From the NCBI GenBank assembly GCA_964023275.1, contig OZ029921.1, positions 18,847,609 to 18,911,608 on the forward strand: a stretch of DNA of 64,000 bases, written 5' to 3'. A program made the translations under genes and the position numbers. A model generated the notes under the pieces. That model ran no database searches and had not been told where the DNA came from. It saw only the letters and a program-made list of their open reading frames with translations. Source of the stretch: Norana najaformis. Lineage: Eukaryota; Annelida; Clitellata; Crassiclitellata; Hormogastridae. The stretch's first letter is position 1, and the number at the start of each line of letters is the position of its first letter. Shown piece by piece: positions 34,734 through 46,785 of the stretch.

Positions 34734-35172
34734 ACGAAGTTGAATCGCCGGACACCAGTTACCCTGACAACAGTTACCATGGATACGACGATTACCCTTC
34801 GCTGGACGACTACGCTGAGGCGCAATTCGCCGTCGCGCTGGTGCGCCACCTTTCGCCGATTCTCCTCTTGCTCGGCACCGTTGGCAACGTCGTTGCCATG
34901 GTGATACTGCATCGGTTGAGCCACGAGGTGTTGTCGACGTGCGTCTACCTGTCAGCGATCGGCTTCATGGACCTCATCGTCCTCTACGTCCACTGCGGCA
35001 ACAACTGGCTGACGTCACTGACGGGCTTTGACCTCAACCTCGTCCTCATGAACTATTCGGAGGTTATCTGCAAGGCCTACCCCTTCGCCCTTGACTTCGT
35101 CCGCCAGATGGCCCGATGGCTTATTGCGGCCACCGCCACCGACGGAATGATCGCCGCCAGATGTCTCGAGAG
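34734..35172 (+). CDS. GPCR exon: N-terminus to TM3
   Basis: The acceptor is tttcgctcag and the donor gtacga after CTCGAGAG. It encodes residues 1-145 of the visible protein: an acidic tyrosine-rich N-terminus, TM1 (about 34-58), TM2 (about 68-86), ECL1 and TM3 (about 109-139). The cysteine at 112 to the DGM at 136-138 has canonical class A spacing, so the motif change is not an alignment artefact. Third codon positions are G/C rich compared with the flanks. The frame stays open for 56 codons past the donor into a minisatellite. Confidence 0.9.
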
Positions 35173-38100
35173 GTACGATGATCCACTGGGGCTCAGACAG
35201 CTCGTTGAGCCCACTAAGGACCCCCGTTGTGCCACTGATGGTCCCCGTTGTTCCCTGTTGGTACCCGTTGTGCCCCTGATGGTCCCCGTTGTGCCACTGA
35301 TGGTCCCCGTTGTCCCCTGTTGGTCCCCGTTGTGCCCCTGATGGTCCCCGTTGTGCCACTGATGGTCCCCGTTGTCCCCTGATGGTCCCCTTTGTGCCCC
35401 TGATGGTCCCCGTTGTGTCACTGGTGGCCCCCGTTGTGCCCCTGATGGTCCCCGTTGTGTCACTGGTGGCCCCCGTTGTGCCCAAGGTTGCCAGCTACGA
35501 TCTCAGTATGGGCTCAACGAACGTGGATGTCAGGGCAAGAAGGTCAGGTTAGCTGCTGAAATGCAGGGTAAGAAGATAGGAGATGCTGAAGTAAGAGCAA
35601 GCTAAACTTAGGTTGTGGCAGGTAAACTAAGGTAAGATTAGATATATAGCAACGTTTATAGCCTTAAGTTTATAGTTTAAAATAAGGTGGGATAAGGCTA
35701 AGCCGAGGAAAACTAAGGTATTGTAAGGTAAGACAAAATAAGATAGTGTAAGGTAAGATAAGATAAGGTTAGCCAATGTAAGGTAAATAAATTTAAGGTA
35801 AAGTAAGACTATTAAAGGTTAGGTAAGGTAAGGTAAAGGAATGTAAGGTAAGAGGAGACAAGGTAAGGTAAGGAAATGTAAAGTAACATAAAGTAAGGTA
35901 AGGCAAAACAGGGCAAGGCAAGGTAACATAAAGTAATGTAAGGTAGGATAAGACAAGACAAGGTAAAGTATTGCAATGTAAGGTAAGATGAAGAAAGGTA
36001 ATGTCAGATAAGGTAAAGTAGTGTAAGGTAAGGGGAAAATGAATGGTAAGGTGAGGTAAGGTATGGTATGGAAGGAAGTTCTGTAACAAAAGAAGAAATG
36101 GCACTATAAAAAAATAACATTCATTTATGTTAACGACTCTTATGTGTTACGATAATGAAACCCTATTTTCGTCCAATGAGATTGGACGAAGTGTGTTTGG
36201 TGAACTGGAGGCGTGATTCTACGATGTTTTAGGCTTCACGGAAAACACGAAAAAATTGCACGAGTGTCTCTATCACGCACCTCTTACTATTTCACGTTTC
36301 CTTGACTAAGCCTGATCTATGCAAGGAGCCACGTGAAGCGAGCCATTTCGTGTAATCTTTGACGTCTCCTTGTCACGCCAAACCCTATTGCCTGTGTTCC
36401 GAGTCACGAAGGAGGGGGGCTTACACATCCAAAGTTATTTTTTATCTCCTGTAGTGACCAGTCCAATAATATGTCCCTTCTGAGACACCGTAGGTTCGAT
36501 GCTGATTGATTTTTAAGTAAAATTAAATGAAGAGTGACGTTCGATGCTTTGTTTCCTTTATTTGTTTGCTTCGTTTTGACGTCTACACCCGGCAGAAGCG
36601 TTTCGACCGCTCAATTATTGTATCTACACGTAATACCTGGCTGACAGCCTGATTTCCGGTCTCTTTGCGGCTCTTCCGGCTTCTCGCCTGCTGCCCCCTC
36701 AAGCAGCTTACGGCAAGTTAAAGCACAGACTGACACTGTAATGCTGAAAACAGGCAACATTAAGGTGCATCGAGCACTTCAGTGATTTTTCTGAATGGGG
36801 ACATAAATGACAATAGCCATCGTGTACCTTAGTTAGGAGCATCTACCTTAAATTCTGATTGGAGTATACATGCCCTATTGACCGAGTTGATGTTCTTAAA
36901 TGTCTGCCTGCGTGACTGCTTGCTTATCTGTCTTGGTATTTGTACTGGGTATGGAAGTGTGGGTCGCGGTGTGTAGTGGTATGGTCTGTGCCTCGTAATC
37001 GGAGGGTCGCGGGTTCGAAACTCCCTCAAGCCACTGCGTAGCGACCTTGGACAAGTTGCTCATCCACAACTGTCTGCGAGGAAGGCAACGGGAAACCACC
37101 TCACTCATTTTATATGACCCCAGGTGGTATAAAGCCAATTGGGCCTGCCCTCGAGAAGAGAGCTCATCATCATCATAATATGTATATTTTTGGTTGCCTT
37201 ACGTATTTTTGTGACATGTCTGCCTCTTTCTGCGTTTATGGCTATGTCTACATATCTGGGTAAGTCTTTCTGTATCACTTGTAGGCCTATATGTCGGTGT
37301 CTGTCGCTGCCCTTCCGTTTTTCTGCCTGCATGGTTATCTCTTCAACTGTTTCACGTCGGGTGCACCTTCTGTGTTGCGTCTTCATGCATTTTGGAAGCA
37401 TAATCTCGATTAGCAAATCAAGAATATGCAGCCAAACGGCGTATTTATCTTGCGCTAGTCTAGTACGATGCGCCTCACGGTGGCGATACCCATTAGGGTT
37501 GGATGGTCCGAAATCTCCCTGCTATGCACGCGGTTTACCCCTTGAATTCTTCGAAAGTCAAACAAATTTACATGCAAAAGTACTACTTGCATGATCCTCT
37601 CACGCCACGGACTGAAACTAGATTCGCAGTCGTAGAATAATAAGGCTAATACTACTTACCTCTCCACGCGACCGGGAAACACCCTTAACATCCATATGTC
37701 TGTCCATCCACCCACACGTCCATCCATCCATCCACCCTGAAAATGCCCTGTGCCTCTAGGTAGCAACATGAAAATCCTAATGGTAACTCTTCTGTTCTAC
37801 CAGTTAGTACCCTGGAAAGTAAGTCTTGATTGTAAGCCTCCCCATTTACCGCTGACCTCGCGCCTTTCGACTATTGGCTTTGTTTATGTAGCACCTGTGT
37901 GAATTTCAGCGTTCCGAAGAGGTGCACGGTGTCTCGTGCGAAGGCCGTCATCATGTTCCTGACGGTTCTTCTGGTCTGCGTCAACATCCACTACTTCTGG
38001 ACTTACGAACTCATCAGCGAGGTCTTCATCGAGGTCACTTCGGACGTCCGGTGCACCTTCGCCAAGCACGGCCACCAGCAGAGCGAATTCTTCCAGGTCC

Positions 38101-38597
38101 AGGTCTGGCCCATCCTCCAGATGTCCGTCGCCGAGATTCTGCCCTCCATCTACGTCACCGTCTGCGTCGTATCGATGCTGAGGTCCTACTTCCGCCACCG
38201 GAAGCACGACGACAGCGCCTACCGCATTTGGAGCGAGCGTTACCTCATAGATCCTCGAGCTGTCGAGGACTTCGTGATGACCTCCCTCGTACTCAGCGTC
38301 CTCTGTCTTCTGCTCACACTGCCCAAGTTCAGCTCAATCGTCTTCAGCTACGTCGTCGAGCGGTACGGCTGGATCGAGCAGACGATGGATTATTCGGCCA
38401 AGAAATTCCTAGCGTCCACTATCTGCGATTTTGCCAATCATGTCTTCTGCAGCTGCAAGGTCTTCGTCTACTTTTCGACGTCGAAGAGATTTCGAAAGGA
38501 GTGCCAACTGATGCTTGGACGCTGCCGTCGCAAGCATCGCACGAAAACGCAGCCGAATAGCCTATTGCTGTCAGTTATCGAGTGCGACCACTCCTAA
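34734..38597 (+). CDS. Rhodopsin-family (class A) G protein-coupled receptor, divergent, 5' exon missing
   Basis: Two exons, 34734-35172 and 37910-38597, are joined by a phase 2 intron and give about 374 residues with seven hydrophobic segments. The N-terminus is acidic and tyrosine rich (SYPDNSYHGYDDYPSLDDY). TM1 has GTVGN, TM2 has FMDL (D2.50), ECL1 has a tryptophan, C3.25 pairs with the cysteine of VRCTF in ECL2, TM5 has ILPSIYV and TM6 has TLP. The TM4 end NIHYFW and the CTVSRAK loop recall FMRFamide-receptor-like peptide receptors. The usual DRY is DGM, the tryptophan before TM6 proline is T, and NPxxY reads KVFVY. The protein should sit in the plasma membrane; ligand and coupling are unknown. 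There is no in-frame ATG before TM1, so an upstream exon is needed. Confidence 0.9.
35222..35490 (+). repeat. 21 bp minisatellite beside the GPCR 5' splice site
   Basis: gatggtccccgttgtgcccc and gatggtccccgttgtgccac alternate for about 12 units, starting about 50 bases inside the intron. Because 21 is a multiple of three, all frames stay open for long distances on both strands. Confidence 0.9.
35600..36075 (+). repeat. AAGGT-type minisatellite
   Basis: Degenerate aaggtaaggtaagataaggt over about 450 bases in the GPCR intron. A reverse-complement relative (ttaccttatcttatgttacc) lies in a myosin-rod intron near 54370-54500. Confidence 0.85.
36955..37185 (+). mobile_element. tRNA-derived SINE in the GPCR intron
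   Basis: The A-box region is tgtagtggtatggtctgtgc and the B-box cgcgggttcgaaactccc, followed by a unique body (ggaaggcaacgggaaaccac, ccccaggtggtataaagcc) and an ATC-type tail. It is not the same body as families E or X. Confidence 0.75.
37910..38597 (+). CDS. GPCR exon: intracellular loop 2 to C-terminus
   Basis: The acceptor is gtgaatttcag; the first base completes a serine codon. VPKRCTVSRAK is the usual intracellular loop 2, and the joined loop has the same length as in typical peptide receptors. TM4 is near FLTVLLVCVNIHYFW, TM5 near ILQMSVAEILPSIYVTVCVV, TM6 near FVMTSLVLSVLCLLLTLP, TM7 near STICDFANHVFCSCKVFVY, then STSKRFRKEC as helix 8. A basic C-tail, RCRRKHRTKT, precedes the TAA stop. 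An AATAAA lies at 39548-39553. Confidence 0.92.
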
Positions 38598-38599
38598 TC

Positions 38600-38705
38600 A
38601 TTCATAATCATTCCTAATCATTCCTAAGCATTCCTAGTCATTCTTAATTATTCCCAATCATCCCTAGTCATTCCTAATCATTTCTAATCATTCCTAATCG
38701 GCTGC
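38600..38705 (+). repeat. 10-11 bp tandem repeat after the GPCR stop codon
   Basis: tcattcctaa repeats about ten times with small changes, starting directly at the TAA. Confidence 0.9.
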
Positions 38706-39171
38706 AGTCATCCCACTCGAGGAACCTATTTTAAGATACGCAGTTTATCAGCCTTATCTTAGCATTTTAATTGTCTGGTTTCGGTTTAAATTGGTAAATA
38801 TTTAATTGTCTAACTTTAGTTTAAATTAGTTAGACTTATTTGATAAATTGACAGAATTGGTTTATAACGCAGAACGGAGCTACGTGCCAACAGTACTAGG
38901 CCTATAGTTCGGGTTGATCTCCATTTTCTTATTGCTTAATTAATAGAACAGTATAAATAGTTACTGATTATAGCATTTTGACAGAACATAATTTTAGTTT
39001 AAGGCAGTAGGAATGGATCTAATGTGTGTGACTTTAACACTGGATTAGAGAATATGGCAGGAATTTAATTCTATCTTGGGTTAAATTTTTCTTCCGGAAT
39101 ATTCCAGTTTTTAATGGTTTATTTTAAGTGTTTACAAAGCCTTATGCCCATGTTATATTAACTTGCGCTTT

Positions 39172-39251
<80 letters not shown>

Positions 39252-39315
39252 AATAATAATAATATAATAATATATAATAATAATAATAAAATTAATAATA
39301 ATAATAATTACTATT
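39172..39315. repeat. ATG and AAT microsatellites
   Basis: About 26 copies of GAT/ATG followed by AAT/ATA repeats in the presumed 3' region of the GPCR gene. Confidence 0.9.
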
Positions 39316-39319
39316 ATTT

Positions 39320-40600
39320 TTATTTTTTATCACATTTATTATTTATTATTTAATGGAAGCATAATTATTATGCAATACATTGCGTTATATCGCATCAAAT
39401 TATATTTGGTTTACTTTATGAAGTTATGAAAATTGTAACATCTTAATGCTCGTGTCCACCTAAGTATGTATACACGATAAGTGTATCATGAATATGCTTG
39501 TGTGTTCATGTATATACTGATGCGTCGTTGTTTGAAATAAGTACACAAATAAAAATAATTAATACACTTGGACCTATTTGTCTCCGTTATAAGGCTCTGT
39601 GGCTACTTGGATTCGCATTATGCCAGTCACAGTGGACTAAATCTGTGAGCTTTTAGCCACACAAATGCCTCCTGTTGTTGGACATTGTTTTAAATGTGTT
39701 ATGTGGCCATCCCAATCGAGCCTTGGCCATTCGATCTATGATACAGCCTGGAATTATAATACCAGACAACCATCCTGGGCGCCAGAGGATCCTCTTAAAA
39801 CTGGTCTAAATGGGACGCAAACGGCATGAAATTGAATCTGCTACCGCAGGCGGATTGTAGCGCAGCCGATCCATCTGCGAACATCCACTGGAATCCATCG
39901 GGATAAAAATGCAAATGGTGGCAGAGACTACGAAGGTATTGCGGCTATATCAGATCATGAAATAAACAAAGCTTCGCAATTATAGCGCGCCTAAAGCAGC
40001 GTGAAGATTTATTGGAAGCATAATTTCAATCGCAAACCAGATTACAGAGATGTTGGTTCTAACAGCTTGTAAGGATTTTTCTGTGGAAATGTAGAGGTTT
40101 ACGAAGTTTTACTGCCTCAGCGAGGTAAATTGCTAATGCGTTTGCTTTTCACCTCTGCATGGGTTTGAAATCCCGTTGTGAAAAATCCATAATTCACTAT
40201 CAACAACTTACACTGCAAGTTGTCCATTTGTTGCACTGTTGCTATCATCGCTTCAATCGAACCTTAGCCTTGGACCACGCATTCGACGACTACTAATGAT
40301 GGAGGAATGCAATAAATTAGCAATTAACTTGTATCACTATACTTTGTATTGCGGCTTTGAAGTTTCTATAATTTAACTATTCCTTTATTAGATGCATACA
40401 AACAGCTACAGTACACAGATAACTGTTATGTTATGTTATCGTACCTCTGCAAAACCTTTCGATGGTTTATGGTAATCGTAATTATAAAGATATTCATGAT
40501 TTGCCTACTGCTATCCACTGTGCTGCGTCAGTAGCAGACAAACATATCAGAATACATGCAAGCAACATTGTACTGAGGAAGGAATCAAATATAAGATCCT
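39320..40600. other. Intergenic, nothing recognised
   Basis: A/T-rich sequence with no exon-like signal. A possible polyadenylation hexamer for the GPCR is at 39548-39553. Confidence 0.4.
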
Positions 40601-40609
40601 GCTGGTGAA

Positions 40610-41465
40610 ATTGACGTCTTTGGTCTCCTGGGGAGAATATCTTCTTCTTCTGGAATATCGGTAGTGTGCTGGAATGGATGTCTTTGTTATGTTTTGATAG
40701 GTATCTTTGGTCTGCAGGGATGGATATATTTGAAATGCTCAGAAGGATATCTGTCATCTATTTGGATGGATATCTTTGGTTTATTAGGATGGACGTCTGC
40801 TCTGGATAGTTTTCTTCGGTGCTGATGGATATAGTTTGTCTCCCGAAATGGACATATTTGGTCTGCTGGGATGGATAACCAGAACGCTAGGATGAAAGTC
40901 TTGCTTTGTGTTGATGGATATCTTTGGTCTGCTTGGATGGTTATATTTGGTCTGCTGGGATGGATACCTTTGGTCTTTCGTAATGGATATCTTTCATCTG
41001 TATGTTTGGATATCTTTGGTGTGCAGAGATGGGTACCTTTAATTTATATGGATGGATATAGTTGCTCTACTGGGATGGATATCTTTGATTTGTTTGGATT
41101 GATGTCTGTGGTTTGCTGAAATGGATATCTTTCATCTGTGCTGATGCATATCTTTGATCTGCTGGAATGAATATAGTTGGTTTCCTGGTATGGATATATT
41201 TGATCTGTTGGAATGAATAACCTTAGTCTGCTGGGATGAATATTTTTCACCAGTACCGATGGATATAGTTTGTCTCCTGTGATGAACATCTTTGATGTAC
41301 TGGGATGGATACCTTTTATCTGCTGAACTTGATTTCTTTGGTATCATGGTTTCACGGGATGGATATCTTTCGTCTACACTGATGAATATAGTTGGTCTTC
41401 TGGAATGGAGATCTTTGGTTTGCTGTGATGGACATCGCTGGTCTCACTAGATGGATACCTAATGC
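40610..41465 (+). repeat. 23 bp minisatellite (ggatggatatctttggtctgctg-type)
   Basis: The consensus unit is gatatctttggtctgctg plus ggatg. From 40917 to about 41330, eighteen consecutive units are exactly 23 bases long although they differ at many positions; earlier and later units show some indels. As 23 is not a multiple of three, the open frames through it are not coding. Confidence 0.9.
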
Positions 41466-42069
41466 AGCGTAGACGAATTAGACGACAGAACCATGTGTTA
41501 CCGTATCAAGTCTGCCGGATCGACGATCGCTTCAGTCTACTGCCTGTGGGCGATCTGTTGATTCCTCGCTTTCGTACATCAGCGCAAAGTATACCTCGGT
41601 TCTTAAGACCATCGTTCTACGCAGCACATATTCACCTTCCCGAATGACTCCACTTACCTTTACTGACTCTTGACGATAGGTATAATATCGTTACTTTAAT
41701 GTATTCCCCTGCTGGAATATGTAAGTACCACCTATTTTACGCTTATATTGGACTGGAATTAGATGGTCATGTCATGACTTGTCGCTGATTGGTGCAGTCA
41801 CGTCCCGAATCTTCTACTTGGTTGATGTTTTGATGGTCACCGCTTTGGAAAAAACAGGCCATGGGATGGCCACTCAGCCCCCCGTCCTTTCAAGGTCGAT
41901 AAATGAATCTCGATGCTAGTTGAGAGTTTAAAGGTGCCCTGTAGTTCATTCATGTACACGCATACATACATATGCATAGATGCGCACACACTTAATTAGT
42001 CATTGCCCATCCCTATTAACATTTTGTTCTTAGACGCTGCATCGAGGTTGAAGGATTTCTCGGATGAAG

Positions 42070-42200
42070 CGCCATCCATCCATCTATCCATCCATCCATC
42101 CATCCATCCATCCATCCATCCATCCATCCATCCATCCATCCAACTGTACATACGTACATACGTACATACCTACATACATACATAAATACGTACATAAATA
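42070..42200 (+). repeat. ATCC and CATA microsatellites
   Basis: About 17 ATCC units, then TACATACG units. Confidence 0.9.
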
Positions 42201-42209
42201 TATACATAG

Positions 42210-45200
42210 ATATACATACCTTAAATTCTTACTTACTTACATATATACGTCATGCCGTAAACCCTATCTCAAGAGCAACTATGCAACTATATCCCAGAAT
42301 AAAACCTGGAATCTGTTCGTTGGATTAACTGCTGCTTTTCAATCTTCCTCGACTAAGTCCGTGAGAAGTTTGGCTTTCGAAATTGCCTTGAAAAACAATT
42401 GCCATAGAAACGAAGGGCCCATGTATCGCATTTTGATGGCCTGCTTTCTGCGGAACTAGTAAATAATTTTGACACAACGTGCCAGAAGTTTCTAATTCGG
42501 CAGTAAGACTCGCCATGCTTTCGAATACTCCAGACTCTTTCGCCCGACGTATTCCAAGCCTGGACCACGTGATCGGTTTTAGTACTCTCGACCTCACGGG
42601 AAATTCTAAACGCGTGCAACAAATAAACGCAAGCATCCGAAGGCTAATGCTCCCGACGCCTTCAAACCGTTTCATGGCTGAGGTATGCGTATATAGATAG
42701 ACTGTTTACCAGACTAACCGTGCATGCAATCAGTCTCGTATCTGAGTGTAAACGCAAGTTCATTAACACACATTATTTATTAAGTTTTAAACAAGATATT
42801 TATTGTCCAGTCTGTTCGTCGATGAAAACTATCCATATTTTCTAAAAAGCCTTAAAGAATTTCAACGTCCTGTGTTGGTCTCGAAACATGACTTTTTCAA
42901 TTAGTCCTCAGGAGGTACCAAATGTCGTAAAATTTATGTCCTGTGTTTATCGACTGTATCTTAGCAACGTACAGTGTGAATTGACAGCTCTAAATGAGAG
43001 ACCGCGCCGGCCCGCCCCCACCCAGCTGAGCCCTTGGTCATCAGGCACCCTAAACTTTATATGCCACTACTAAACATTTCAGTATGTTCAATAACATTTT
43101 AATATTTGAGTATTATTACACTGGCTCTATAGAAGTTATCGGATCATTATAGCATTATATCATTATTAATATGCGTTTTTATAAGGTCAATAGAAGATGA
43201 ATGAAGCGACAAAGGGTCGGAAAAATTCCTATAAAGGAAAACTATCGTCGTAAAAATATGCTACACTCTAAAGATCATCAAGAATTTGGAAACACAAAAT
43301 GGTCATTAGGGAGTCCTAATAACTAAATTATTCTTCAGAAATTTTGGCGATACAAAAGCATACAGAAAAGTTTTGGTGATTGAAAAGGTCATCAGAAACG
43401 TTCGGCAAAGGACTGCTTTCTTTTGCTTGGCCCCATTGCTTGTCAGCCTCTGGATCCGCCAGTGATCATGTGTGTAAGTATGCAACTGGCTATTTACATA
43501 GCGCTTTTGAAGATGCTCAAAGGCGCTGAAACGTGGCTACGGAAGCTTCTGCTCTCATATCGGAAAACCTACAACACTTCATCCCATCCTCAACAGTTCA
43601 TTGTTGACTTGTGATTTTGACTTAATTATTTGCCAACACTGGTTGTCTATTTGCTTCATAAACCTATAGACAAAATCTTTACACAGATAAAACAATTTAT
43701 CTAGGAATTACTTTATAAATAATTGTATCTGAACAATTTTGGCAGTTTCCAACCATTGCTGGACACCAACCATGAAGTGCTGGACATTCTCTTAGGTAGA
43801 TCATAGGGTGTGTTGTGACACCATGACACCCCGGGCTCACCGCCTATGTTTACTATGTTCTAATGACAACTATAATCTAAATGCAAAGTCCTTGGTTTAA
43901 CCTCCAAGACCAGCGTCAGTACGATAGACTATAATTATTCCAATCAAATGCCAACCGATTGATTTCATTAGATAGCAAAGAAGGGAGTCTACCGGGAAAA
44001 TCCATTCATCGGGTAAGTAAGTCCTTCGTCTTCATATGTCAGGACTGAAATGCCACGGAAGACAGTTCCAGCATCTCAGACAAGCAGCTAAAACTAAGAC
44101 AACGTCTCCATCGGTGGCAACGGTCATGGTAAGCATCCATGGCAGTCAACAGCACTTTAGTCTCCATCATCAATATTAAAATAATGAAATTGTAATAATG
44201 TTAAAATTGCATTATTTTGATAAAAGCGATGCTGATTATGACGACGACGATGATGATGAAGACGACGGTGACGATGATAACGAGAATGCAAAGGAGGATA
44301 GTTATGAAATAAATAAATAAATATTATGCATGCACCGTAAACATCTTCTTATTTGTGCCTCCTATAGCAGACTATTCGAAGCCTATAATACATCAGACTA
44401 TTCGTATATTACCATGGTACCCGATCTAAAAATAGCTGAGAGATCAGTACAGCAGCAGGCGAAGTAATCTTGGTTAAATGTAGCAGAAGCAGCTTCATCA
44501 ACCCACGCTTCCTCATGCACGCGCATGCGTGCCTGCTTTTTTCGTTGGTGCACATTATATATGCATATTTGTTCGCTTCTAATCTTAATGACCGTATACG
44601 CTGCCAATATATTATACAGAAGGAAATCTAATAAAATTGAAGCTGCTGTTCCATGCGAGTATCTATTTCATGTATTATGGCTGTGAATTTCGTGCATGGG
44701 CGTTATGTGATACAGACCTATAATAACATCTGCGTTTTATACGTCGGCGGTGATACGTATCTTCGTTATACAGATACATGCGTCGGCACACACACACACA
44801 CGCACGCACACATGCACACATGTGCACACGCAAATCTATATATATATATATATACGCAATGCATATATATATATGCATTGCGCTTGGGAACCGTACTTGA
44901 ATGCGTGGCTAATAAGTCACTGGCGTTCCAATTCCATCGCTCCTTGCGGTCTTATGAGAAGCTATGGCAGCAGAGGGTGTGTGTGGAGGGTGGTTGGCCT
45001 CATGGGATTCAAGATTGCCTTATAAAACCTGGAATAGTTCCCGACCTGAAAAAGCGCCCGTACGTGCATCTTCTAGGAAGGAAAAACGCAGAGGACTGAG
45101 CTGTCTGTGCCTCTGGCCTTCAGCTGCCAGCTGTTTAGCTTCCGCCTTCAGTTCCAAGCGCCTCATACCGTCGCAGACTTATTCCATCCAAGAGCTGTTC

Positions 45201-45720
45201 CATTCCAGACTTGTAGACGAGGTGCCGTATTCCTCCGAGATATCTTTCCAGTTTCGCCATTTGCCGATAATACATCTGTCGCTGCTGCTGCTGCTGACGA
45301 CGATGATGATGATAATGATAGTAATTGCGGACTTACTCTAAGCGGAAAAGTAGCCGACGATAACTCCAGTTTAAGTCTTACGACTCCGCGTAAGTCAAAT
45401 CCACAGTCGTTCACTAGATTTCATGCATCTATATTTCTAGTTGGTTTTTTTATAGTCATTACTTAGCTCCAGTATTTAAAAACAAGAAGGCATCATTTCT
45501 GCGTGGATGACTTTATCTTGATCTTCACGCGCTGACCGTCTCAGGAGAGGCTCGAACCCGTACCCTGCCATTCAAAAAGCAAGCGTTAAAACTGTCCGCA
45601 ATCGTAACACGCAACACAAGTGGACTAGGTACGCGTAAACATGGTAATCGGCTATACGTTCTGAAAGGAAAACGCGACCCTGGAAGTTTTAAAATGACTG
45701 GTATAAAATAAAATTAATTA
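42210..45720. other. Intergenic, no recognised gene
   Basis: Holds short repeats (CA/TATA at 44788-44880, GCT/GAC near 45285) and a B-box-like stretch on the minus strand at about 45520-45620. The open frames at 42325-42700 and 44653-45466 show no recognisable domain. Confidence 0.4.
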
Positions 45721-45728
45721 ATTAATTA

Positions 45729-45910
45729 TTTATTTATTTAAAACACTTATAACACGCTCAGCGTCAGTACACCTGAATCTGAGGCGCGGATGTATATTCG
45801 CTAGAGGCCAAGAAGGGATTTTGCAAAAGCAAGGGTGAAGTAGTTAGTCTTAAAAGTGATTTCAAAGATGATATCGAGTTTGCAAGTCGGGCCTTTTGTG
45901 GCAGACGATT
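45729..45910. repeat. Interspersed repeat, direct copy 1
   Basis: It shares cacctgaatctgaggcgc, the gcaaaagc..gggt segment and gagtttgcaagtcgggcctt with 46252-46434 in the same order and orientation, over 182 bases. The AATTAATTATTTATTTATTT edge suggests a tail on the minus strand. Confidence 0.8.
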
Positions 45911-45949
45911 GATCAAATTTAGATTGCTTCGCCTGTTTTAACACGTGCC

Positions 45950-46225
45950 CTATACTCGAACCACGACAGCGCTCGCCTTCCGTGCTTTCTCGGTGGCGCG
46001 TAAGAATTTCTGGAATTCGCTGCCGGCTTCTGTCTGCTCCGATAATAATTCTCTGATGGAATTCGGTTGGGACTCGGCTCTCGTATTTTCCATGTGATTT
46101 ATCGGTTGAAGCCTATATCCAGGTTTCCAGCTATATCCTGGTTTCCAGCAGTTGTATCTCTTCAATCTAGGCAGGAATTGTTTTATAGGTTATGGAATGC
46201 GGGCTCATGCACTTCCAAATGACCT
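45950..46225 (+). pseudogene. Two adjacent L2/CR1-like LINE fossils
   Basis: 45962-46045 translates FRAFSVARKNFWNSLPASV, the hallmark 'RxFSVAAPKLWNSLP' of L2/CR1-type ORF2 ends. 46180-46270 gives HALPNDLRLCVIF and LFKALV, resembling 'LPxxLRxxxSxxxFKxxLK'. Both are short and broken. Confidence 0.6.
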
Positions 46226-46251
46226 TAGACTATGCGTCATATTTAGGCCTG

Positions 46252-46434
46252 TTTGTTTATTTAAAGCACTTGTATCGCGTTCAGTGTCAGCACACCTGAA
46301 TCTGAGGCGCAGGTGTATGTCCGCTAGGGGCCAAGATGGAATCATGCAAAAGCCAGGGTAAAGTCGTGAGTTTTAACAAATGATTTAAAAGATGATAGCG
46401 AGTTTGCAAGTCGGGCCTTTTGTAGCAGACGATT
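46252..46434. repeat. Interspersed repeat, direct copy 2
   Basis: Same family as 45729-45910, about 340 bases downstream. This copy has tgtttatttaaagcacttgt at its edge and continues into gattccaaatacgggcagct. Confidence 0.8.
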
Positions 46435-46785
46435 CCAAATACGGGCAGCTAAAGGCAAGTGGTCTTACAATTGTCCTGAACCTACTAAGTTCATGCAACA
46501 AACCAGTATCAGAAGAACGCAAGAATCTAGTGGGGCGATATTAAGACCTCATTAGTTGAGATAGCAAATTAAAATTACTTACTTATCTAAAGCGTGTTCC
46601 CTGTCCCTTAAACACCAACAAAAACACCAAATCGTGCAAGACACTAAATTATTCCAGCATCAGTATAGCGATTTATCAGATTCGTCTCATAACTGCATAA
46701 TACATCGAAGAAATTCGTTGGCGTAAATATTTTGACCTGCAAGCTTTTTCATATGGAAAACCATTTATAAGTTTGGGCAAGACGG

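Noticed and set aside
35015-35485. Minus-strand GTTGATSDTTGTIRG repeat protein
   Set aside because: It is the complement of the 21 bp minisatellite and the GPCR exon.
40610-41465. Regularly spaced repeats that could suggest a CRISPR array
   Set aside because: Units are directly contiguous, with no conserved-repeat and unique-spacer structure, in a clearly eukaryotic context.
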